Shown here in pieces: positions 46,851 through 55,817 of a DNA stretch of 64,000 nt. The stretch is from Candidatus Sumerlaeota bacterium (GTDB lineage: Bacteria > Sumerlaeota > Sumerlaeia > Sumerlaeales > Sumerlaeaceae). The stretch's first letter is position 1, and each line of letters starts with the position of its first letter. The position numbers and the translations under genes were made by a program. Under the pieces are notes generated by a model. It was given only the letters and a program-made list of their open reading frames with translations, ran no database searches and was not told where the DNA came from. The DNA is taken from the NCBI GenBank assembly GCA_026398535.1, contig JAPLSQ010000057.1, positions 1 through 64,000 of the forward strand, read 5' to 3'.

Positions 46851-47987
46851 CTAAGGTTTGACCTTGATGATGTCTCCCGGCGCGACCTGCATCTGCCATG
46901 GCGCGTCCGACAATGCCGACTTTGATGTTTGTGCCGTATCTGGAGGTTTCGGTGTGTTGTCGGGCGTTTTGGCCGCGTCGCTGACGGGGGGGGGCTTGGC
47001 CGGTTCGGGCAGCGAGACGGCCGGGCTTGGGCTTGGCGCCGGTGTTGGCGCGGGTGTGGCCACAGGGGGAGGCGCCGGCGCCGGCACCGGCGTCTGATCT
47101 GGCGGATTTGTGATGGCGTACTCGCTGACCGGTTTTGCTGACAGCGGTGCCAGCGCGACCGGCGCCGATTCGCTGGCGGCGGCGTTGGAGGAAGCCGCCG
47201 GTGACGGCAGCGCCGCAGCCGGTCCCGAAGGCATGACACCGGGGGCAAAAAAGATGCGCCATTTGCCGTCAATTTTCAAAAGGTCGAAGGTGCGGCGCTC
47301 AGATTGTCCCGAACGATATTCGATCGTCGCATTGACACGCCCGCCCTCGCCGCGCACCGTTGCCTTGAGCGTCCAGCGCAGGATGTCGCCCTCGCGGGTC
47401 AGCTCATCCATGGCCGCTTTCAGGCCGCCGCGCGCAATACCGGCATCTCCGTCATAGAATTTCTGCACCTGCGGGGTCAGGTAAGCGCCCGCCCGCGAAT
47501 AGACGCCTTTGTTGGCTGATGCCAGAAATTCGCTGACGGCGCTCGTGGCTTCGTCCGCCGAACGCTGGAGTTCCAGCTCGGTGGCGCTCTTTTTGGCTGT
47601 TTGTGTTGACGACGTTGTGGCGGGTTTCGTTGCCTGTTTCGCGGTTTTGTCGGTTTTTTCCGATGTGTCGCGGGTGCGGGCTGTCCGTGTCTCCGCGCGG
47701 CCGGTGGCGGCGCTTCTCTCGGGCGCCGGGGCGGCGCGGGTTCGCCGTGCCGCGCCCTCGCGCGTCTGGGCTGGCGGGGCTGATCGCTCTGCGGGAGCGG
47801 GGGGAATGGCGGGCTGTCCCGCCGGGGCGTCCGGCGCCGCCTGAGCCGGGGCGGCGGCGGGCTGGTTTACCCGGAATATGCGCAAACCCGGGCGTGGCGT
47901 GGGCGCCGACGGCTGGCCCTCGGGAGCCTGGGCTATTCCGATGGCCGCGATAATTGTCAACGGCAATGCGATGCTCATTTTCAACAT
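46851..47987 (-). CDS. secreted Pro/Ala-rich protein with an NTF2-like (DUF4878-type) domain
   Basis: Exported protein of 378 residues. The ATG at 47987 has GAGG at 9 bp; 47996 is an alternative. After the signal peptide (SIALPLTIIAAIGIAQA) comes a long disordered Pro/Ala/Arg/Lys-rich region, then a folded domain (about residues 140-245: SEFLASANKGVYSRAGAYL, GGRVNATIEYRSGQSERRTF, LLKIDGKWRIFFAPG) of NTF2-like pattern. A Pro/Ala/Thr-rich tail follows, holding one R1 copy translated as PVSEYAI, then a C-terminal segment (DAPWQMQVAPGDIIKVKP). Function unknown; cell-envelope location likely. Confidence 0.65.
   Translation of the reverse strand: MLKMSIALPLTIIAAIGIAQAPEGQPSAPTPRPGLRIFRVNQPAAAPAQAAPDAPAGQPAIPPAPAERSAPPAQTREGAARRTRAAPAPERSAATGRAETRTARTRDTSEKTDKTAKQATKPATTSSTQTAKKSATELELQRSADEATSAVSEFLASANKGVYSRAGAYLTPQVQKFYDGDAGIARGGLKAAMDELTREGDILRWTLKATVRGEGGRVNATIEYRSGQSERRTFDLLKIDGKWRIFFAPGVMPSGPAAALPSPAASSNAAASESAPVALAPLSAKPVSEYAITNPPDQTPVPAPAPPPVATPAPTPAPSPSPAVSLPEPAKPPPVSDAAKTPDNTPKPPDTAQTSKSALSDAPWQMQVAPGDIIKVKP
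47111..47132 (+). repeat. R1 repeat, single copy inside a gene, PVSEYAI phase
   Basis: 22-bp core is perfect; the first two bases differ (TG instead of CC). Read on the minus strand as PVSEYAI. It is the only intragenic copy in this third phase. Confidence 0.9.
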
Positions 47988-48000
47988 GATGCTCATCCTC

Positions 48001-49044
48001 TCAAAATGTGAAAAATCGCTTTAGCAAGCTTGATGTGTTTCTTGCCTGACGCGGATTCTTGAGAATGTAAATCTCTTTATTCAACTTTTCAATTATTGCC
48101 GATTGCGCCTGCGCCCGTTGCTCAAGCTCAAGGGCGCGTTCAAGCGCGCGCGTGAAAACCTTTTCCGCGGGCGGCGCGGCAAGTGTTTCGTGGATCGAAT
48201 CAAGAACCAGCCGCAACAATTCCCGCACGGTCTGGATTTCTCCTTCGGCGGCGGCCGGATCGGCATTGTAACGCTGTTCGAGCGCGCGCAGAGCCTGCGG
48301 CTTGAGCGGTTTGCCCGGTTTTGCGGCCAACAGTATGTGCCGGTAAACAGGCAGACCGTGGTCAAGCCGCGCAAGGCGCGTATTATAAAATCGGTTCAGG
48401 CGCGAAAACAGCGTCTCCCCCCGCTCAAAGATGCCAGCGACACACGCCAGCATTTCAAAAAGCGCCCACGACCGCAGGGATGTGCAGGGAAACACATGCG
48501 GCGCGGCGCCCATAAACGACGCAACGGCCAGACGCGCCTTATCAAGGGCGGGCAGACCCTGCCGGCGGTGCAGGGCAATGGCCGGATGGGAACAGCCGCG
48601 CGCGGTCTTGTGGATTTCGTTGACCGATTCCTCGGCGCTTGACGCAAGGGGAGATTCAAACGGCGAGATGACCATAAGGCACCGGCTTGTCACGCGGACA
48701 GCCTCGCGCAGAAAAGGCTCCCTTTCCGCTGCCGCCAGCCGGTCCAGAATGCCGCAAACGGCCACAAATGAAAATTCGCCGTCCTCCCAGCGCAGACTGA
48801 GCGGTTCCGTCCGCCGCCCGTTTGATTCATATTCAAATGGATCGCACACGACATCGGCGCCCGGCGCGGCTGAAGCGGGAAATGCCGCGGCCCCCCCCAG
48901 CACAAGCATACGCTTTATGCCCGGCTGAAGCGCTGTGACGGCATCCGTCATGGCGCTCATTACTTGAAATTCCGCAAATGGCAAATCTGTTGCTGGCAAC
49001 AAAGAAGCGTTGTCAATGGCTCTCGAACGCATGGGCATCATCAT
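48001..49044 (-). CDS. SAM-dependent methyltransferase-like protein with C-terminal coiled coil
   Basis: Soluble protein of 347 residues. ALQPGIKRMLVLGGAAAFPASAAPGADVVCDPF resembles motif I/II of class I methyltransferases, though the Gly-rich loop is degenerate, and LSLRWEDGEFSFVAVCGILDRL with LREAVRVTSRCLMVISPFESP looks like motifs IV and post-IV. The last 70 residues form a coiled coil (EKVFTRALERALELEQRAQAQ). Such layouts occur in glycan-associated methyltransferases. Substrate unknown. ATG runs near 49044 leave the start ambiguous. Confidence 0.5.
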   Translation of the reverse strand: MMMPMRSRAIDNASLLPATDLPFAEFQVMSAMTDAVTALQPGIKRMLVLGGAAAFPASAAPGADVVCDPFEYESNGRRTEPLSLRWEDGEFSFVAVCGILDRLAAAEREPFLREAVRVTSRCLMVISPFESPLASSAEESVNEIHKTARGCSHPAIALHRRQGLPALDKARLAVASFMGAAPHVFPCTSLRSWALFEMLACVAGIFERGETLFSRLNRFYNTRLARLDHGLPVYRHILLAAKPGKPLKPQALRALEQRYNADPAAAEGEIQTVRELLRLVLDSIHETLAAPPAEKVFTRALERALELEQRAQAQSAIIEKLNKEIYILKNPRQARNTSSLLKRFFTF

Positions 49045-49336
49045 AACTCTTCGGCAGCGTATTATCAAGATCGCCAACGGCCTGATCGAGAGCGGTGACG
49101 GGGAACAATATCAACAAATCCCAAGGAACTTTGCGGCCGTTCGCTGATATTCAACTTCATTCTTTTGGCCTGAAAATCCCGCGTGTAAACATGAAAATCA
49201 AGCGCATGGTAATTTATTGTTGTCATCCTTGATAATAAAACACATAAAACACGAACAGGCTCGCATGTCATCCGCCATTCACATCACCGCTTGCAAAAGG
49301 CGCCCGGAACGGTTTACAGCATTGTGAAACACCGAC

Positions 49337-51007
49337 ATGACAAACCACGGAACCAGCATATCCGGCCGGATAAAAGCCGGGGTTTTGAGCGCATGTGCCG
49401 CGCTTGCCTTTTGGATGGCTGACGCCGCATCCCCCGCCGCCGCCGCGCAACTCCGGCTCGATTCGGTCAAGACCGGCATGAGCGAACCATGCGATCCCGT
49501 GGCGTTTGACATTGATGGCAACGGGGGATGTGAAATCCTCTTGAGCGGCGCCGACGGGCGAATGGCCATATTTGACTTCGCAAGCCTGAAACAGCTCTGG
49601 GAGCGCCAAGTCTCCGGCAAGGGACTGACAGCGCCCGTCGTGGGGGATTTCGAGGGAACGGGCGCATGGCTCATTGGCGTGGCGTCGTCCGACGGCTCCG
49701 TGACCATCCTCTGGCCTGGAAATGGTGAAACACTTGCGCGTTTCGACGGCGGCGCGGCAATCTCCACGCCGCCGGTTGTGGCGCCGGCGGTGGGGCGCGA
49801 TGGCATTCCCGGCGATGGTCTTCTCGTGTGCGACGAAGCCGGAGGCATGCGGTTCCTCGCGCTCAAGGAGGGAAAACTCGTTGAAATCTTTTTTGTCTCA
49901 AACAGCTTCGACGAACCGGCTTCGCGAAACCATCCATCACACAGCATTTCGATCGGGCGCATCACCCAGCCGCCGGCCATCGGCGACATCAACGGCGACG
50001 GACGGCTCGAGGCCGTGGCGGGAAGCGTGTCGGGGATCATCCAGGTCGTCCCTTTTGACGATCCCGCAAAACGATTTATATGGCACGGACCACAGGGCAT
50101 GAACATCAGCACTGGCATCACGCTGGCGGATTTCTTCGCGCGCGGGCGCCAGGACATCGCCTTTGGCACGGACAGGGGCGACCTCTATATTCTGTCATGC
50201 GTCAGTGATGACAGCGGCGAATCCCTGCGCGTCGTCCGGCAGACAAAACTCCTCGGTCCCGCCAACGGCCACCTGCTCGCGGCGGATTTTGGCGGAAGCG
50301 GCTACATCGATCTCGTCGGCGCATCACCCAACATCATCACCTCCTTCGATGCCGTGGCGCAGATGTCCAATTATCCCGGTCTGCCATTCAGCACATTATC
50401 GCCGCCGCTCTCGGCGCTGTCGCTGGTGCGTATGTCGGGAGGCGGTCCGGCGATTGTCTGCGGCGACGCCCGCGGCGAAGTGTTCCTTGTCGATCCCGTC
50501 CGCCAGACGGCCATCATCCGCCTGATGAGCCCCGAACCCGTTCACGGATTCTGCCCGGCAGGCGATCTTTCGGGCCGCGGAAAACTTGAGATCGCGTGCC
50601 TTGTGAAAAACAAAAAGCGGCTGGCCGCGCTGCGGCTGGATGTGACGATTGATCCCGGCGGACTGGCCACGATGATGCGCGGCGTTGATTTCCGCTGCGA
50701 CGGGCAATGGACAACCGGCACGCTCGAGCGTCTGCGCGAGGGACAGCGGCGCTTCGCCGGCGCGCTGGAGTCGGTTGTCGGCCAGGCGCGGCAAGCGCTT
50801 GAGTCCGGCGACGCCGCCCGCGCGCGCCAGCTTGCAGACCGCGCGCTTGCCATGAGCCCCGCCAATCCCGCCGTCAGGGACATCGCCGCACGGACACACG
50901 GCCGCTCAAGGCCGTTTGTTTATGCCTTGGTTGCCATCCTCCTTGCGGCCGCATCTGGCATCGTGATCATCTTGAAACGACGATCACGCCCGCGCATATT
51001 CTGCTGA
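49337..51007 (+). CDS. exported FG-GAP beta-propeller with C-terminal membrane anchor
   Basis: 556 residues. The signal peptide is AGVLSACAALAFWMADAASPAAAA. Repeated loops (VAFDIDGNGGCEILLSG, VVGDFEGTGAWLIGVA, AIGDINGDGRLEAVAG, AADFGGSGYIDLVGA, PAGDLSGRGKLEIACL) are FG-GAP/VCBS blades, so it is a seven-blade-type propeller. A helical region (LRLDVTIDPG to ARTHGRS) follows, with a TPR-like stretch ALESGDAARARQLADRALAMSP. A transmembrane helix (FVYALVAILLAAASGIVII) and a short basic tail end the protein. Probably a periplasmic or surface protein anchored at its C-terminus; no enzyme motif seen. Confidence 0.7.
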   Translation: MTNHGTSISGRIKAGVLSACAALAFWMADAASPAAAAQLRLDSVKTGMSEPCDPVAFDIDGNGGCEILLSGADGRMAIFDFASLKQLWERQVSGKGLTAPVVGDFEGTGAWLIGVASSDGSVTILWPGNGETLARFDGGAAISTPPVVAPAVGRDGIPGDGLLVCDEAGGMRFLALKEGKLVEIFFVSNSFDEPASRNHPSHSISIGRITQPPAIGDINGDGRLEAVAGSVSGIIQVVPFDDPAKRFIWHGPQGMNISTGITLADFFARGRQDIAFGTDRGDLYILSCVSDDSGESLRVVRQTKLLGPANGHLLAADFGGSGYIDLVGASPNIITSFDAVAQMSNYPGLPFSTLSPPLSALSLVRMSGGGPAIVCGDARGEVFLVDPVRQTAIIRLMSPEPVHGFCPAGDLSGRGKLEIACLVKNKKRLAALRLDVTIDPGGLATMMRGVDFRCDGQWTTGTLERLREGQRRFAGALESVVGQARQALESGDAARARQLADRALAMSPANPAVRDIAARTHGRSRPFVYALVAILLAAASGIVIILKRRSRPRIFC

Positions 51008-51015
51008 GTTTTTGG

Positions 51016-51037
51016 TGATGGCGTACTCGCTGACCGG
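51016..51037 (+). repeat. R1 repeat, single intergenic copy
   Basis: 22-bp core is perfect; the first two bases are GG instead of CC. It lies between the FG-GAP gene stop and the GH20 stop. Confidence 0.9.
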
Positions 51038-51039
51038 CC

Positions 51040-53976
51040 TTATCCATCTGTGCCCGCCCCGAACCACTTACCGCCGCCTCGTTCTTTGTCCGTGGTTGTC
51101 CGTGGTTGTCCGTGTTCTCCGTGTATGCCGCTGATGCCGAAGAGCAGCACGCCGCTTCCCTTGTCCGCGGATTTGAACACCATCGACCTGATGACCTTCC
51201 CGGGAGCGGGGTTGATCCATGTGAATGAGTGCACGCGGAATGGCGCGCGGTTTGCGCCGCCGCGCTGCCAGATGATGGGCGCCGCCGCCGTGATGCGCGG
51301 ATCGTCGAGCGGAAAGATGTTCTGCCCCAACCGCCACGCGATGCCAGCCGTCGAGCCGTCATCGTACGAGACCACCGTTTCCGCCACCGGAGGATCGCCT
51401 GGCCCTGTGACCGTTGCGGCAATGGCAAACGTCACCGCCGATGCCGTCGTTTCCACGGGGATAACGAGTTTTGACGGCCACGCCCCTTCAGGATTGAACA
51501 TCGCCGAAAGCAGCACCGCGCGCGGATTGTCTTTTTCGCCCGGGAGGTCGAACAGGAACCGTCCCAGCCACTGGCGCCCGACGGGAAACTCGCGCAGGTC
51601 ATCGCCCGTCCTGTAGCCAAGCCACCCTGATGGCGTACTCGCTGACCGGTCTTTTCCCCCGCTCCGCAGCGGGAACTTTGCGGCTTCCGAGAGATTCACA
51701 ACCCATCCCTTTGCGCCGCCGCGCGGCAGAACGTCCTCCGTCCACATCCTGATGAATTCCGCGAAATAATCAAACGGCACGCTCAACGGATTGGCCGTTC
51801 CGCCGGTCCAGGCAGCCTCGGCCGCCAGCACATAGGCGGCGGCTTGGCAGGCGTTTTCCTCCAGCGCGCGGCGGTCATAGTTCCAGCCGGCCCATGTCGT
51901 GTCGAGCAGACCGAGCGTTTTTCCCCGCCGTGCGCCTGCGTCCGCGCGCGCGGGCTTTTCCATTTGCAGTGTCGCCGCTTTGGCAAAGCTCAGAATATTT
52001 TCGGGCTCGAACCACGGGCAGGCAAGCGTGTCCAGCCCCGCGTCGTTGAAGATTTTCAGGCTTGTATATTTCGGCGGCGCGGCTGACGCGTAATGCCAGT
52101 CGCACACGATCACATCCTTGGGCAGGCCTTCGCGCCGCGCGCGCGCCTCACCCGCCGACGGCGCATTCATGGCGTCAGTCGATTCGCCGCCCCAAAGAAA
52201 CAGGTCGCTCCAGATCATCGTGCGCCGTCCCATGCCCGCCAGAAAATCGCGCCAGTTCCGCACGCTTGCCAGCAGCGCGGGCGTCGATGTTTCAAGCTCG
52301 TCATGGCCGATGTGGAACCACGGCGAGGGAAACACCGCAGCCGCCTCGCGCATGATATCCTTGAGCGTTTTCGTTTCCTCCGCGCCAAATGGATCGTCAA
52401 GTTTCGGCTTGCCCGCATTCGGATGCTTGAGACCGCCAAACCTCAGCCATTCCTTAAGCCCGTAGGCCGGCACAAAAGGCGTGACCGTGATGTGCTGGCG
52501 TTTTGCCTCCGCGGCCACGGCGCGCGCATCCTCAAGGCTCATCCCCAGCGCGGGGCTGTGAAGCTCCGGGTGCGACGCCCAGTTGACCAGCGAGCAATGA
52601 TAAACAAGCTGGTTGATCTTGAGCGGCCCAAGGATGTCGCGCAAAAGCTTGAGCTGCACATCCAGCGCGTTCTTGCCCGTGAAATAAAGGATGCCCCTGA
52701 AACCTTGCGCCGGATAATCGTCAATCCGGCACTTGCGCAACGACCATTTGCCGTTGTCCTCGCGCAAAAGCTGTTTCAGCGTTTTGACAGCATTGACAAG
52801 CCCCTCTGTCGTATCCGCCGTCAGCGTCCGCCTCGGCGGATTGTCGCCGATCAAAATCTGGTATGCTTCGGGTCGAAGCCCCCCCGAAGCCGCACCATCG
52901 CGCAAAGTCATGATAATTCCGTCCCCGCCGCCCTGATCCTCCGGTTTCAGCCTGACGCCTGTCCGCTCGAATATGCCGCGGGACAACTCGCCAGCCAGCT
53001 CCCGCGCAAAACTCCGGCCCTCGCCCGCCGGAGCGGACACCACCACCGGCATGCCCTCGGTCAGCGGTAGATTGCCCTTTTTCCAGGATAGTTTCTTGGG
53101 TGTGGGAATGATGCGGTCGGGGACAACCTCCGAACGCAGCGCTGCATCGGTCTGTTGCGGTTTCGTCGTGAGCGCGGCATCTTGTGATTTGGCGGCGGGC
53201 ATTCGCGGAGGGAAGATGAATTCGAGCTCGTAGGAAACCGTCTGGCCGCGCTTGATGGGAATGTCGAACACGCCGAACCAGAAAGTCATGTTGCCCATGG
53301 CGTATTTGTTTTTCCGGTAATCGAGCAGGGTGAGCGGCGCCGTTCCGGTCGTCTGACCTGATGGCGTACTCGCTGACCGGATCTCCACCCGCCCGGCGCG
53401 GCTGTCGAAAACGAACGAGCGGAAGCCGGAGATCATCTTGCAGCGCTTGGTGTCGTAGGCGGGCGCTTCCGCCGCCACGATCCGGCGGGTTGTTTTGCCG
53501 TTATTGTCCGTCCATTCATAAGGACGCCCCGTCAGCCATCCCGGCACAATGTTGCCGATCTCATGCTCCATCACGGCGCCGATGTCCGAAGTCAGGCGCG
53601 CGTCCACGGCAATGCGCAACCGCCGTCCTTGCTTGAGTTCAATGGTTTGCGTGGCGTCGAACTCGCCGCCGGGCGCGGACATTGTGAACCACACGCGCTG
53701 CGCGCCATTGGGCGCGGTTTCCTTGCGCAGGCGTTGCGGAAGCGTCGAGTCCCTGTCGTAGCTGTACCAATGCTCAGTCCACTTGGGATTCACCACCCAG
53801 AACTGGCTGGCCTTGCTGAAAAGCGCCCCATCAACAACGATGTCGGGCCAGGCGCCCTGCCCCACAGCCACCCGCACGCCGTCGCGTTCCATCACATAAG
53901 ACTCGGGCGCGGCCCGGCAGACCAAGCTTTGCGCCAGCAATGCAGCAAGAATCATGCAAAATGACACTGATTTCAT
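51040..53976 (-). CDS. secreted GH20 beta-N-acetylhexosaminidase
   Basis: Exported enzyme of 978 residues that removes terminal GlcNAc or GalNAc. The signal peptide is MKSVSFCMILAALLAQSLVCRA. A beta-sandwich N-terminal region precedes the GH20 N-domain (VVPDRIIPTPKKLSWKKGNLPLTE) and the catalytic barrel. The Asp-Glu pair is D559/E560 in HIGHDELE, and the further signatures RKCRIDDYPAQGFRGI and TIWSDLFLWGG are present. A C-terminal beta-sandwich follows. Two R1 copies are translated as RSASTPSG, one in the N-terminal sandwich and one near residue 780. The extreme C-terminus (HGEHGQPRTTTDKERGGGK) is translated R2. The start abuts R2, whose GGAG may act as a ribosome site. Confidence 0.88.
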   Translation of the reverse strand: MKSVSFCMILAALLAQSLVCRAAPESYVMERDGVRVAVGQGAWPDIVVDGALFSKASQFWVVNPKWTEHWYSYDRDSTLPQRLRKETAPNGAQRVWFTMSAPGGEFDATQTIELKQGRRLRIAVDARLTSDIGAVMEHEIGNIVPGWLTGRPYEWTDNNGKTTRRIVAAEAPAYDTKRCKMISGFRSFVFDSRAGRVEIRSASTPSGQTTGTAPLTLLDYRKNKYAMGNMTFWFGVFDIPIKRGQTVSYELEFIFPPRMPAAKSQDAALTTKPQQTDAALRSEVVPDRIIPTPKKLSWKKGNLPLTEGMPVVVSAPAGEGRSFARELAGELSRGIFERTGVRLKPEDQGGGDGIIMTLRDGAASGGLRPEAYQILIGDNPPRRTLTADTTEGLVNAVKTLKQLLREDNGKWSLRKCRIDDYPAQGFRGILYFTGKNALDVQLKLLRDILGPLKINQLVYHCSLVNWASHPELHSPALGMSLEDARAVAAEAKRQHITVTPFVPAYGLKEWLRFGGLKHPNAGKPKLDDPFGAEETKTLKDIMREAAAVFPSPWFHIGHDELETSTPALLASVRNWRDFLAGMGRRTMIWSDLFLWGGESTDAMNAPSAGEARARREGLPKDVIVCDWHYASAAPPKYTSLKIFNDAGLDTLACPWFEPENILSFAKAATLQMEKPARADAGARRGKTLGLLDTTWAGWNYDRRALEENACQAAAYVLAAEAAWTGGTANPLSVPFDYFAEFIRMWTEDVLPRGGAKGWVVNLSEAAKFPLRSGGKDRSASTPSGWLGYRTGDDLREFPVGRQWLGRFLFDLPGEKDNPRAVLLSAMFNPEGAWPSKLVIPVETTASAVTFAIAATVTGPGDPPVAETVVSYDDGSTAGIAWRLGQNIFPLDDPRITAAAPIIWQRGGANRAPFRVHSFTWINPAPGKVIRSMVFKSADKGSGVLLFGISGIHGEHGQPRTTTDKERGGGKWFGAGTDG
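51087..51124 (+). repeat. R2 array in the GH20 3' end
   Basis: CTCGTTCTTT, GTCCGTGGTT twice, GTCCGTGTTC, TCCGTG. On the minus strand it is translated as the last residues of the GH20 protein (HGEHGQPRTTTDK). Confidence 0.9.
51626..51649 (+). repeat. R1 repeat, single copy inside the GH20 gene
   Basis: Complete unit, read on the minus strand as RSASTPSG between SGGKD and WLGYRTG, in the C-terminal sandwich. Confidence 0.95.
53357..53380 (+). repeat. R1 repeat, single copy inside the GH20 gene
   Basis: Complete unit, read as RSASTPSG between RAGRVEI and QTTGTAP in the N-terminal sandwich. Confidence 0.95.
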
Positions 53977-53992
53977 TGTCCGTGTTCTCCGG
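53977..53992 (+). repeat. R2 short element abutting the GH20 start
   Basis: TGTCCGTGTTCTCCGG directly follows the minus-strand ATG (53974-53976). On the minus strand it gives GGAG about 12 bp before the ATG. Confidence 0.8.
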
Positions 53993-54008
53993 TGTAAAAG
54001 TTTTTCTC

Positions 54009-55640
54009 TCATGTGGTAATCGGGAGAGAACGCGATTTGCCAAGCAATTTTTTCAATCGTAAATAAAATTGCACCGCACGGCTGCCTTTGAGCCTCGATA
54101 GTTCGCCCGCAAGTTTCACGGCATGATCATGGCGATACATCCGCGTTCCCGGCAGGAAGGTTGCCTCCACCAGCGCCGCCACGACCGACTCGACAATTTC
54201 CGGGTGCTGGCGCATGGTATCATCCGCCGCCATTTTCAACACCACATCGCGCCCGAACGCCGGAAACTGCGGAAGCTGATACAGCGCATTCCAGAAACGG
54301 TACTCGTCCGTCTGTTCCGCGAGCGTCAGGTTGCGCCCCGGCAGCCAGGGATTCAGGCAATGCCGCTGCCCGGCCATGCGCGAGATGGGATAGTTGCGGT
54401 AAAAGGCAAGCTGGTTCGTTTCGTGGGTGATGAAGGAGCCGGGCGGCAGATCGAGCAGAAGCTTCAGCGTCGCCATGCGATCCTCCTCCGTCTCGAACGG
54501 ATTGCTGCCAATAAGGTCGAGCACGAGCGGAATGCCCGCCTGCTGAAGCAACGAGCACGCCCGGATCACCTTGTCGCGCGATCCGCTGCGCCCGTAAATA
54601 TCGCGCAAAACACGCTCGCTGCCCGACTGAAGGCCCATGGCCACGACCCCCGCACCCGCTTTTTTTATCAGCGCCACAAATTCCGGACCGCAAACCGAAG
54701 GGTAGGTGTAGCAGAAAAAGGGCAATCCCACGCGCGCCGGATAAAGCTGCGCGAAATCCTCCAGCCACTCGCGCCGCAACCCGAAAACATCGTCGTGAAA
54801 CTCGATGCTCTGAATGTGCGGGCGTGTTCGGAGATGTTCGCATATTTCGCCGATGACATTGCGCACCGAACGGTGACGGACATAATCCCTGCTGCCGTAG
54901 ATTTCCCTGTAGAGCGAGTTGCAGCAGAAACTGCACGAGTAGGGGCATCCACGCGTGGCCATGACGGGGTGGTTGTGCAGCAGATGGCTCCCGGGCGGCA
55001 GGTCTTTGTGGCGCGCCGCGCCGCCGGAAATCCAATACTTACCGTCCCCGTCAAAGTCCGGCCATGGCAGCGCATCAAGGTCGCGCGCGAGCGGGCGCAC
55101 GCTGTTTTTGACCAGACCGCCATCATGGCGCACCCACAGATTGGCAACATCCGTCCATGCGGCCTGATGGCGTACTCGCTGACCGGAATTTGCATAGGAC
55201 AGGCGATCAAGAAGCTCCGCGACAGCTTCCTCGCCCTCGCCGATGCAGACGATATCGGCATGCTCCGCCGCCAGATCGGGATTGGCCGTGGCGTCGGCTC
55301 CGCCCCAGATAATGAGCGCTTCCGGCGCACTCGCCCGCAGACGACGCGTTGTTTCGGCAGCCAGACCGTAAAGATTGGAAAAGGAAACGCTGACGCCGAT
55401 GATGCGCGGCTGAGTTCGGGCGGCCAGAGCGCAAAGCGCGTCGAAATCGGCGCCCGTGACGCTGGCGGGAGGCACATGATATCCGCGCGCATCGTCTTTG
55501 CCAGCATCGCCATTCAGCTCAGGCATGCCCCGCAAATGCGCCATCGTGACCCGGTGACCGGCCTTGCGAAAAACGGAAGAAATGCTGCGCAAACCAAGGC
55601 ACCACTCGTCAAATAGCGATAGCAACAGAACATTCATCAT
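54009..55640 (-). CDS. B12-binding radical SAM protein
   Basis: Cytoplasmic enzyme of 543 residues. The N-terminal cobalamin-binding domain (about 1-150: VSVSFSNLYGLAAETT, WGGADATANPDLAAEHADIVCIGEGEEAV) precedes a radical SAM domain whose [4Fe-4S] cysteines are C232, C236 and C239 in ATRGCPYSCSFCC. VAMGLQSGSERVLRDIYGRSG is also typical. Such proteins include methylases and hopanoid or lipid modifiers; the substrate is unknown. One R1 copy is translated as GQRVRHQ (residues 153-159) exactly at the domain junction. The gene ends 32 bp before the GH20 start. Confidence 0.88.
   Translation of the reverse strand: MMNVLLLSLFDEWCLGLRSISSVFRKAGHRVTMAHLRGMPELNGDAGKDDARGYHVPPASVTGADFDALCALAARTQPRIIGVSVSFSNLYGLAAETTRRLRASAPEALIIWGGADATANPDLAAEHADIVCIGEGEEAVAELLDRLSYANSGQRVRHQAAWTDVANLWVRHDGGLVKNSVRPLARDLDALPWPDFDGDGKYWISGGAARHKDLPPGSHLLHNHPVMATRGCPYSCSFCCNSLYREIYGSRDYVRHRSVRNVIGEICEHLRTRPHIQSIEFHDDVFGLRREWLEDFAQLYPARVGLPFFCYTYPSVCGPEFVALIKKAGAGVVAMGLQSGSERVLRDIYGRSGSRDKVIRACSLLQQAGIPLVLDLIGSNPFETEEDRMATLKLLLDLPPGSFITHETNQLAFYRNYPISRMAGQRHCLNPWLPGRNLTLAEQTDEYRFWNALYQLPQFPAFGRDVVLKMAADDTMRQHPEIVESVVAALVEATFLPGTRMYRHDHAVKLAGELSRLKGSRAVQFYLRLKKLLGKSRSLPITT
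55163..55186 (+). repeat. R1 repeat, single copy inside the radical SAM gene
   Basis: Complete unit, read on the minus strand as GQRVRHQ between the B12-binding and radical SAM domains. Confidence 0.95.
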
Positions 55641-55678
55641 CGGAAGCTACGGGAACCCGGGCGTTTTCTTCGTTCTTT

Positions 55679-55741
55679 GTCCGTGGTTGTCCGTGTTCGT
55701 CCGTGTTCGTCCGTGTTCGTCCGTGTTCGTCCGTGTTCTCC
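55679..55741 (+). repeat. R2 array, six decamers, the longest
   Basis: GTCCGTGGTT then GTCCGTGTTC five times, ending TCC, preceded by TTCTTCGTTCTTT. It starts 38 bp upstream of the radical SAM start and lies 3' of the next secreted-protein gene. Confidence 0.95.
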
Positions 55742-55753
55742 TGCCGCGGCCAC

Positions 55754-55790
55754 AAAAAAAACGGGCAGAGGACTTTAGGTCCTCCGCCCG
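55754..55790 (-). terminator. rho-independent terminator of the large secreted-protein gene
   Basis: On the minus strand CGGGCGGAGGAC pairs with GTCCTCTGCCCG around CTAAA, with one mismatch, and eight T follow (55754-55761 on the plus strand). It is 27 bp after the stop. Confidence 0.85.
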
Positions 55791-55817
55791 AGGGATTAGC
55801 TTCTTCAGCCTGAGTGG

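Noticed and set aside
52093..53070. Long plus-strand frame inside GH20
   Set aside because: Antisense shadow of the catalytic barrel; composition is mirrored from the enzyme.
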